The notes under the pieces are model-generated. The model was given only the letters and a program-made list of their open reading frames with translations. It had not been told where the DNA came from and made no database searches. The position numbers and the translations under genes are program-made. Below, one piece after another: positions 6,385-13,563 of a stretch of 23,205 bases of DNA; the first letter of the stretch is position 1, and every line of letters starts with the position of its first letter. This DNA is from an uncultured Prevotella sp. (GTDB taxonomy: Bacteria; Bacteroidota; Bacteroidia; Bacteroidales; Bacteroidaceae), in NCBI GenBank assembly GCA_934230965.1, contig CAKQFW010000006.1, positions 1 through 23,205 of the forward strand, written 5' to 3'.

Positions 6385-6493
6385 CAATCGAGAAAACGTT
6401 AAGCTGTTGAGAGCTTTATAGTTAAGGTTGTTAAGATGGCTTTTTTCGATTGAATATATTAAGGAATAAACCCGCCCAAAAGGAAACAAAAAG

Positions 6494-9448
6494 ATGAGGA
6501 GAGCACTGTTATTTATATATTTTTTGATAGCGTCGGTGGTAGTGGCTATGGCTGGACCAGGCCGCTATGTTGTGCGTGGCAAGGTGCTTGATGCGCGCAA
6601 CATGGCACCGCTGGCATATGCCGCCGTAAGGGTGCAGAACCTCGAGTTGTGGGCCATTACTAACGAGGCTGGCGCCTTTACAATAAATAATGTGCCTGCG
6701 GGCGAAACCACGGTACAGGTTAGCACCTTAGGGTATGTTACCCGCACCATTACCTTTATGCTTAACAACGATACCGACTTAAAAAACATACGTCTGAAAG
6801 AAGACAACCTCAGCCTGCCCGACGTCGAGGTTACCGCTCGCAAGCAGTCGGGCACAGGCACCACCACCTATACCCTCGACCGCACAGCACTCGACCACTC
6901 TCAGGTGTTATCGCTCAGCGACATTATGGCCCTGATGCCTGGCGGCCAAACCACCAACGCCACCTTGATAGACGATACCCGCTTGGCCCTACGGTCGGGC
7001 ACGGGCGAGCGCGGCAATGCCGCCTTCGGCACCGCCATTGAGGTAGACGGCGTGCGCCTTGACAACAATGCCAGCATGAGCGAAACACAGTCGGCCTCTA
7101 CCCGCAACGTTTCTGCCTCAAACATCGAGAGCGTAGAGGTGATAGCCGGCATACCCAGCGCCGAGTATGGCGATGTGAGCAATGGCGTGGTAAAGGTAAA
7201 CACGCGTCATGGCCATACGCCGTGGGTGGTAGAGGCCGCTGTCAATCCCTACACCCGTCAGGCCTCCCTCAGCAAGGGCTTCTTGTTAGGGCATCGTGGC
7301 GGCACCCTCAATATCTCGGCCGAGCATGCTCGCTCGTTCTCTGACCTTGCTTCGCCCCACACCGCTTACATGCGCAACATCTTGTCGGCCACCTACAGCA
7401 AAGCCTTTGCGCTTCGTGGCACCACCCTCAACCTTACGGCGGGTCTTACAGGCAACATAGGCGGTTACAATTCAGAGGCCGACCCCGACGCCTTTCGCGA
7501 TACCTACCAGCGACAGCGCGACAACCTGCTACGTGGCAACCTACAGCTTAACTGGCTCTGCAACACCCAGCGCGCTGGCGTGTTCAACGTCAGTCTTCAG
7601 GCCGCCCTCTCTTATGCCGATAAGCGCACCGAGAGCAATGTCAACACCTCGTCGGCATCGTCGCAAGCCTATCTTCACACCCTAACCAGCGGCTACGCCA
7701 TTGCTCACGATTATGCCGAGGGCATGGCTGTGGGCAGTATCATCTTAGGCCCCACAGGCTATTGGTATGTGCGCTCGTATAACGACCAGAAACCGCTGAG
7801 CCTGCAACTGAAGTTGAAGGGGCAGTGGACGCACCGCTTCTTAGGCGCTGTAAACAAACTGTCGTTGGGCACCGAGCTAAACGCCTCGCGCAACGATGGC
7901 CGTGGCACCTATTATGCCGATATGCAGTTGGCCCCCACCTGGCGCCCCTACGATTATAGCACGCTGCCCACCTTGCGCAACATGGCCCTCTTTGTTGAGA
8001 ACCGCCTCACCCTGGGCCGCTGGCTGTTAGTGGCGGGCTTGCGTAACGATGTAACCTCTATCAGCGGCTCAAGTTATGGCACAGCCGCCAGCTGGTCGCC
8101 CCGCGTCAATGCTCGCTACCATCTATTAAAAGATAAGAACGCGCAGTTGGCCCTACATGTGGGCTATGGCAAGAGCGTAAAGTTGCCCTCGTTTCAGGTG
8201 CTATATCCCGCCGATACCTATACCGACCGACTGGTGTTCACCCCCGCATCTACCGCCGACAATAAGGCTTATTATGCCTATTACACCTACGTGCAGAGCG
8301 CCCTGTATAACAGCAACCTGAAGTGGCAGAACACCCATCAGTGCGAGGCTGGCGTTGATGCTACGCTGGGCAAGGCCCGCCTCAGCGTGTCGGGCTTCTG
8401 GAGCCGCACCTATAACCCCTACCAGATGGTGAACCAATATACGCCGCTGGCCTACAATCAAACCTCGCAAGCCGCCCTTGAGGGCTGTGGCATCAGCGTG
8501 ACCGACCGTATTTATAACGTTAATCCCACCACGGGTGTTGTCAGCGTAACCTCTTCAGCCACAGGCTCTACCATTGCCTTACCCTATACCACTCGCCACA
8601 CCTACACCGCCAATAGGCAGTATGTAAACGGTTCGCCCGTAACACGTTACGGTCTTGAGTGGGTGGCCGAGATGCCTCTGCTCAGTGCGCCCCACACCGT
8701 GGGCCTCACGTTGCGTTTTGATGGCAAATATTATCACTATCGTGGCATCGACCGTACCCTCATAGCAGGGGCCCCTAATGGCGTGGGCGATCAGGCTGCC
8801 AACTCAGGTCAGCAGCCATTGATAGGCTATTATGTGGGCAGCAATATCACATCGGCATCGGCCGTTAGCACCCCAGCGGTGAGCAATGGCTTGCTGAACA
8901 AAGGGTGCAGCATGAACACCACCCTTACGGCGCGCATACCACGGCTTAGGCTTATCATGACCTTGCGCCTTGAGGCCACCTTCCTCAACTATCGCCGCAA
9001 CCTGTCAGAACAGCGCACCACGCTGGCGCTGGCTCAGGCGGGCGATGCCCAGGGCACACCTTATACGGGGCAGAAAGACCATTATGTGGCTGTTTATCCC
9101 GAGTATTATGCTACCTGGGATAACCCCTCTGAGCGCATACCCTTTGCCGAGGCGCTGCTGGCTGCCAAAGAAAACGACCCCACCTTGTATCGCCAACTCA
9201 CGGGCCTGATTGTGCGCAGCAACACGGCCTACTATTTTAACCCGCAACGGGTGTCGGCCTACGGCTCGGCCAACTTCTCGGTAACAAAGGAGATAGGGCG
9301 CTGGGTGAGCCTGTCGTTCTACGCTAACAACTTTTTCAATAATATGGCCAAGGTGCGCAACCAGCAAACGGGGCTTGAAACCTCGCTCTTTAACAGCGGA
9401 TACATACCCAAGTTTTACTATGGCGCATCGGTAAGAGTGAAATTATAA
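6494..9448 (+). CDS. TonB-dependent outer-membrane receptor
   Basis: A 984-residue outer-membrane transporter. It has a signal peptide (1-20, ending VVVAMA), a CarboxypepD_reg-like beta-sandwich (about 25-100, VVRGKVLDARNMAPLAYAAV to VSTLGYVTRT), and a plug domain (about 124-238) with AIEVDGVRLDNNASMS and the closing EYGDVSNGVVKVNTRHG. The remainder is a barrel rich in alternating aromatics, ending FYYGASVRVKL. It imports a ligand using energy passed by TonB from the inner membrane. It is not followed by SusD; instead a DUF4876 lipoprotein starts 10 bp downstream, so it is not a classic SusCD glycan pair. The ligand cannot be read from sequence. Iron- or haem-type, metal, cofactor or peptide ligands are all open. 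It is first in a six-gene operon under the palindrome-overlapped promoter. Confidence 0.92.
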   Translation: MRRALLFIYFLIASVVVAMAGPGRYVVRGKVLDARNMAPLAYAAVRVQNLELWAITNEAGAFTINNVPAGETTVQVSTLGYVTRTITFMLNNDTDLKNIRLKEDNLSLPDVEVTARKQSGTGTTTYTLDRTALDHSQVLSLSDIMALMPGGQTTNATLIDDTRLALRSGTGERGNAAFGTAIEVDGVRLDNNASMSETQSASTRNVSASNIESVEVIAGIPSAEYGDVSNGVVKVNTRHGHTPWVVEAAVNPYTRQASLSKGFLLGHRGGTLNISAEHARSFSDLASPHTAYMRNILSATYSKAFALRGTTLNLTAGLTGNIGGYNSEADPDAFRDTYQRQRDNLLRGNLQLNWLCNTQRAGVFNVSLQAALSYADKRTESNVNTSSASSQAYLHTLTSGYAIAHDYAEGMAVGSIILGPTGYWYVRSYNDQKPLSLQLKLKGQWTHRFLGAVNKLSLGTELNASRNDGRGTYYADMQLAPTWRPYDYSTLPTLRNMALFVENRLTLGRWLLVAGLRNDVTSISGSSYGTAASWSPRVNARYHLLKDKNAQLALHVGYGKSVKLPSFQVLYPADTYTDRLVFTPASTADNKAYYAYYTYVQSALYNSNLKWQNTHQCEAGVDATLGKARLSVSGFWSRTYNPYQMVNQYTPLAYNQTSQAALEGCGISVTDRIYNVNPTTGVVSVTSSATGSTIALPYTTRHTYTANRQYVNGSPVTRYGLEWVAEMPLLSAPHTVGLTLRFDGKYYHYRGIDRTLIAGAPNGVGDQAANSGQQPLIGYYVGSNITSASAVSTPAVSNGLLNKGCSMNTTLTARIPRLRLIMTLRLEATFLNYRRNLSEQRTTLALAQAGDAQGTPYTGQKDHYVAVYPEYYATWDNPSERIPFAEALLAAKENDPTLYRQLTGLIVRSNTAYYFNPQRVSAYGSANFSVTKEIGRWVSLSFYANNFFNNMAKVRNQQTGLETSLFNSGYIPKFYYGASVRVKL

Positions 9449-9458
9449 ATAAGCGAAA

Positions 9459-10679
9459 ATGAACAAAATAGAAAAATATATCTTCGGTCTCATGCTCGTG
9501 TTGCTGGCCTCATGCAGTTACGACGAGCACATCGATACCTACAACGTAGAGGTGCAACTGAGCGCGCCCGTGGCCGATGTGCCTGTGTTGATGACCAACG
9601 CTACGGGTAGCACCGCCACGGCCACCACCGACGCCACGGGCACGGCACACTTCAATCTGCCCGCTGGCATCTACAGCATAAGCGCCTCAAAGGTTACCGA
9701 CGATGCTTACTTTCGTCATGTGTGCAACGGCTCGCTCGCCGATGTTACCATAGGCAGCGGCTCTACCACCGTGGCGTTGCCCGTAACGCTAACCACCATG
9801 CAAACGGCTAACCCCATCGTTATTAAAGAGCTGTATGTGGGTGGCTGCCAGAAGAACGATGGCTCGGGCAAGTTTGCTCTCGACAAGTGCATCATTCTGT
9901 ATAACAATTCGGCCGAACCTGTGGCCCTTGACAACGTGGGCTTCGGCATGATAGAACCCTATAACGCTGAGGCTAACACCCACTCGTTTCTCAATGGTGG
10001 CAAGCTTGATTATGCCGATGCCGACTGGGTGCCCGCCATCAATGGCGTGTGGTATTTTCAGGCGGGCGCCACCATAGCACCTTACACCGAAATGGTGGTT
10101 AACGTGCATGGCGCCATTGACAACACCCTTACCTATAGCAACTCGGTAAACTATAGCAACGCTGCTTACTATTGTATGTATGATGTTGAGGCTACGAGTA
10201 GCGATGGTGGAAAGTATAACAATACGAACTATTATCCTTCGCCCGCTGATGTTATTGCCACCAGCCACTATCTTAAGGCGGTAAAGTATGGCAAGGGCAA
10301 CGCGTGGCCTATGAGTCAGACATCGCCCGCCGTAGTGTTGTTTCGCACCCAAGGCATCACCCCGAAGGCTTTTGCCGAAGATAACACAAATATTATCTAC
10401 CCCACGGGGCGCGAGGGCAACATAGTGTATGCCTGCCTAAAGATGCCACGCCAATGGGTGATTGATGCTGTAGAGGTGTATAACGCCACGGCGCTGGCCA
10501 ACTGCAAGAAGCGCCTTACCTCCGACCTTGACGCAGGCTATGCCACGTTGACGGGTGGTTACGGCCACTCATTGATAAGAAAGGTGGAGACGACGACCGC
10601 CGATGGGCACGCCATCTACCAAGATACGAACAATTCAAGCAACGATTTTTATGAAGCCAATCAGTGTTCTCTTCGTTAG
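9459..10679 (+). CDS. DUF4876 surface lipoprotein
   Basis: A 406-residue lipoprotein: hydrophobic leader and lipobox LASC with lipidated C19. Acidic residues follow (C-S-Y-D-E), resembling the Bacteroidetes lipoprotein export signal for display on the cell surface. Residues about 28-88 form a small beta-sandwich typical of carboxypeptidase-regulatory or Ig-like repeats (TTDATGTAHFNLPAGIYSISASK). From about 122, IVIKELYVGGCQKNDG...KCIILYNNSAEPVALDNVGF resembles a lamin-tail-like fold. The pattern matches DUF4876 proteins, which I know as partners of TonB receptors in this phylum. It probably caps or feeds the receptor. The last 29 bp overlap the next gene's start. Confidence 0.85.
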   Translation: MNKIEKYIFGLMLVLLASCSYDEHIDTYNVEVQLSAPVADVPVLMTNATGSTATATTDATGTAHFNLPAGIYSISASKVTDDAYFRHVCNGSLADVTIGSGSTTVALPVTLTTMQTANPIVIKELYVGGCQKNDGSGKFALDKCIILYNNSAEPVALDNVGFGMIEPYNAEANTHSFLNGGKLDYADADWVPAINGVWYFQAGATIAPYTEMVVNVHGAIDNTLTYSNSVNYSNAAYYCMYDVEATSSDGGKYNNTNYYPSPADVIATSHYLKAVKYGKGNAWPMSQTSPAVVLFRTQGITPKAFAEDNTNIIYPTGREGNIVYACLKMPRQWVIDAVEVYNATALANCKKRLTSDLDAGYATLTGGYGHSLIRKVETTTADGHAIYQDTNNSSNDFYEANQCSLR

Positions 10680-12159
10680 CATGTTGTGCTTGCCCGCCAT
10701 GGCGCAGCGCGACTTTCAACTTACCCAGCAGCGCAACCCTTGGCTTACATCGGGCAACGCCGCCGCACTAACCACCTATAGCGATAGCACCATAGCCCAC
10801 GCCACATTATATTATATGCATGATGATGGACGTAGGCCAACGCTTTCAGATGGTTTTGGGCTAACCTTTCCTAATGGTTTTGGGCAAACGCTTTCTAATG
10901 GCAAACGTCAAGAGTGTTATGGCGCCGACGTGCAATCGTTCTATCGCCTTTCGCCCAGTATCGTGGCCTATGGCAGAGCGGCTTATCAAAACACCAGTGT
11001 AACCGAGGCGGCGAGCAGTATGCTTTTCCCTACTGCTCAGCTGATGCCCTTCGACCTGGTTGAAGACGATGACAACAACGTGGGCGACAAACGCATGGAA
11101 GTGTTTCATATTGATGGCGCCATAGGGTGGCAACTGGCACGCCGCTTGGCCCTGGGTGCACAACTTAATTATACTTCGGGCACCTATGCCAAGCATCGCG
11201 ACTTGCGCCATAGCAACACGCTGATGAACCTTGACGCTCGGATTAACGCCTACATGCAGTTGCCACACAACAGTGGGGTGGGGCTGGGCTTGCTTTATCG
11301 TCGTAGCACCGAGACCATGCTGTTTAAAACCTATGGCACCACCGACCGCATATACACCACGCTGATTGACTATGCCAATGGCTGGGGCGAGCGCGAAACC
11401 TTCGGTACCGAGGGCTTTACAGATAGCAAGAACGAGTTGCCACTGCTGTCTGAATATGTTGGCATCACGGCGCAAGGGGCTTTCAACCGCTTGTTTGCCA
11501 ATGCTACCTACACTCACCGCACGGGCTATTATGGGCGAAAGTCGCAATACAGTGCGTCGCACGCTCGGCATCATGGCGATGGCTTTGCTTTGCACTTGCG
11601 CTACGACATGGCTCGACAAGCGCAACGCCTGTTGTGGATTGACGCGCGGATGACGACCGAACGCCTCACCACCGAGCGCGAAAACTATCGACGCACCACG
11701 GCCACCAATGGCACAGCGGCCTCTTACTACGAATATTTTGAACCCACAAAGATGGCCGATAAGGCGCAAACCTATGGCTCGCTGGCCATGAATGTCTACT
11801 GGAAACCCGCTGCCTCCATATATCTGTGGCACATGGAGGGCGGCATAGGCTACTGGGTGCGCCATCAAACGGCCTACGTGTTTACCGAGGCGCATACCGC
11901 TACGCCACACATCATAGCGCCCTTTGTGCTTGCGCGCCGTGGGTGGCTCAAACGCAATGGCTCGCTGTGGTGGGCTCAGGCGCAAGGGCAGGCTGTTATG
12001 GGCAGCCATGAGGGGGCGGTGGCCAACGCTTCTTTGGCTTACGAGATACCGCTGCGGGGCACAAAGGTTAGGCCCAGCCTTGCGCTCTGCTATTGCTTCT
12101 CGCGGGTGTCGGGTGCTACGCGAAACAGCATTGGGCTTACGGCTTCGGCCATGTTTTAG
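10651..12159 (+). CDS. DUF6850-like outer-membrane beta-barrel protein
   Basis: A 502-residue protein. I chose the ATG at 10651 because it opens a clear signal peptide (MKPISVLFVSMLCLPAMAQ) cleaved before RDFQL. The longer reading from 10603 would bury that peptide behind 16 polar residues. The body alternates tyrosine- and arginine-rich strands typical of outer-membrane barrels and ends with aromatic F (GLTASAMF). It fits the DUF6850 family, usually found beside DUF4876 lipoproteins and TonB receptors. Residues 64-87 are three in-frame 8-residue repeats encoded by a 24-bp tandem repeat. The start lies inside the DUF4876 gene, pointing to coupled translation. Role presumed to be a passive or accessory porin of the uptake complex. 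Confidence 0.8.
   Translation: MKPISVLFVSMLCLPAMAQRDFQLTQQRNPWLTSGNAAALTTYSDSTIAHATLYYMHDDGRRPTLSDGFGLTFPNGFGQTLSNGKRQECYGADVQSFYRLSPSIVAYGRAAYQNTSVTEAASSMLFPTAQLMPFDLVEDDDNNVGDKRMEVFHIDGAIGWQLARRLALGAQLNYTSGTYAKHRDLRHSNTLMNLDARINAYMQLPHNSGVGLGLLYRRSTETMLFKTYGTTDRIYTTLIDYANGWGERETFGTEGFTDSKNELPLLSEYVGITAQGAFNRLFANATYTHRTGYYGRKSQYSASHARHHGDGFALHLRYDMARQAQRLLWIDARMTTERLTTERENYRRTTATNGTAASYYEYFEPTKMADKAQTYGSLAMNVYWKPAASIYLWHMEGGIGYWVRHQTAYVFTEAHTATPHIIAPFVLARRGWLKRNGSLWWAQAQGQAVMGSHEGAVANASLAYEIPLRGTKVRPSLALCYCFSRVSGATRNSIGLTASAMF
10840..10911. repeat. In-frame 24-bp tandem repeat in barrel gene
   Basis: Three 24-bp units start at 10840, 10864 and 10888 and encode TLSDGFGL, TFPNGFGQ and TLSNGKRQ. 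The first two share GATGGTTTTGGGC/AATGGTTTTGGGC; the third has diverged in its second half. Because 24 is a multiple of three, unit gain or loss would keep the frame. Confidence 0.85.
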
Positions 12160-12198
12160 AAATAATAAGAACGAAATATAAACTAAAAAACATCGAAT

Positions 12199-13560
12199 AT
12201 GAAAAAGATTTTTACACTTATCGTTGCTTGCATAGCAACGCTTGCTGCCACGGCTCAGACCGAGGGCACAACTGTATCAAACGCTTGGGGTCTTACTGGC
12301 GAAGGCACTGAGGCTAACCCCTACTGCATTTACACAGCCGATGACCTTTACGCCATGGCCAAAAACTGTAACGCCGACCACAAGGGCACAGGCGAGTATT
12401 TTGTCTTGAAAAGTGACATCTACTTTGGTGGCTCGGCCGAAACACCCATGCAGCTACCCGCTATTGGTAAAGATGGCAACGCAAAGATAACAGAGGTAGC
12501 TTACGGCTTTGATGGCACCTTCGATGGTGCTGGACACACTATCAGCGGCATCTACCACACAGAGACAGGTAATAATGCCGCTGGAAAATATAACGGCCTC
12601 TTTGGCTGCATCGACAAAAACGGTGTGGTGAAGAACCTCATCATCAGCAAAGACAACCACATCACTGGCTACAACTATGTGGGCACCATTGCCTCGCTGA
12701 ACATGGGGCTTATACAAAACTGCACCAACTATGCCGATGTTACAGCCACCAACTTTGCTGCGGGCGGCGTTTGTGGCTTCTTGGTAAACGGTGTAGGCAC
12801 CGTTAAAGACTGCCAAAACTATGGCAACGTGAAGGCCATGACCTATGCTTCAGGTATATGTGGAGGCTCACAATCGGGCAAATCGATTGCCACCTATAAC
12901 TATCTTATCGAGCACTGCATTAACAAAGGCGACCTCTCTACTACGAATGGTGTAGGCTCGGCTGGCATCGCTGGCTCTTACTCGGGCGCTGTGAAAGATT
13001 GCACCAACTATGGCATTGCCGACGATACCCAGGGCACCAGCAAGTCAAGACAATATACCGCTGGCATTGTGGCTTGTGCAAGCTACGCTGTCGACATTGA
13101 CGGCTGCAAAAACTATGGCACCATTAATGGCGTGAAAAACGTGGGCGGCATTGTGGCAAATATTATGAAGGGCGACGCTGCAGTCACCGTTATTAAGAAC
13201 TGTGTGAACGATGCTGCCGTGAACGGACAAGATGCTTATGTGGCTGGTATTGTGGCCAATTCGGCTCGCGCTGAGGGTGTGGTGTCGGTAGCAAGCTGCA
13301 CCAACAATGGCGAGGTAACCACCACCGCCACCACCGACTTTATTGGCAACCTTCGTGGCAATAGCACCATTGGTCTGGGCGAGGGCAACATCATTGCCGC
13401 TGGCCTCAAAACCTATAAGCTCGACCCCGAAACCAGCACCGCCATCAAGGGCATTGAGCAGAACAACGCTATGATGAAGAACGGCAAATACTTGAAGAAC
13501 GGCCGCATCGTCATCATCAACAACGGTAACGAATATAACATTAACGGAACAAAACTTTAA
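12199..13560 (+). CDS. Secreted GLUG-repeat protein
   Basis: A 453-residue protein with signal peptide MKKIFTLIVACIATLAATAQ. It then has a short domain with FDGTFDGAGHTISGIYH, as in the start of GLUG modules, followed by about seven repeats with the core C-x-N-x-G-x-V: NCTNYADVTA, DCQNYGNVKA, HCINKGDLST, DCTNYGIADD, GCKNYGTING, NCVNDAAVNG and SCTNNGEVTT. These repeats predict a right-handed beta-helix or solenoid. The tail (GKYLKNGRIVIINNGNEYNINGTKL) matches a C-terminal pattern common on Prevotella exported proteins, ending at the YNxxG turn. It lies 39 bp after the barrel gene and 3 bp before the protease gene, so it belongs to the operon. It may be a surface-bound ligand-binding or scaffold subunit; no catalytic motif is seen. 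Confidence 0.88.
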   Translation: MKKIFTLIVACIATLAATAQTEGTTVSNAWGLTGEGTEANPYCIYTADDLYAMAKNCNADHKGTGEYFVLKSDIYFGGSAETPMQLPAIGKDGNAKITEVAYGFDGTFDGAGHTISGIYHTETGNNAAGKYNGLFGCIDKNGVVKNLIISKDNHITGYNYVGTIASLNMGLIQNCTNYADVTATNFAAGGVCGFLVNGVGTVKDCQNYGNVKAMTYASGICGGSQSGKSIATYNYLIEHCINKGDLSTTNGVGSAGIAGSYSGAVKDCTNYGIADDTQGTSKSRQYTAGIVACASYAVDIDGCKNYGTINGVKNVGGIVANIMKGDAAVTVIKNCVNDAAVNGQDAYVAGIVANSARAEGVVSVASCTNNGEVTTTATTDFIGNLRGNSTIGLGEGNIIAAGLKTYKLDPETSTAIKGIEQNNAMMKNGKYLKNGRIVIINNGNEYNINGTKL

Positions 13561-13563
13561 TAT

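Noticed and set aside
10603..10650. Upstream start for the barrel gene
   Set aside because: Would place 16 polar residues before a well-formed signal peptide that begins at 10651.
6494..10679. SusC/SusD glycan-uptake pair
   Set aside because: The lipoprotein lacks SusD helical TPR character and instead matches the DUF4876 layout; no glycoside hydrolase is nearby.
10861..12009. 382-residue minus-strand ORF
   Set aside because: Antisense shadow of the barrel gene, which has a signal peptide and a C-terminal aromatic; the antisense product is low in recognisable motifs.
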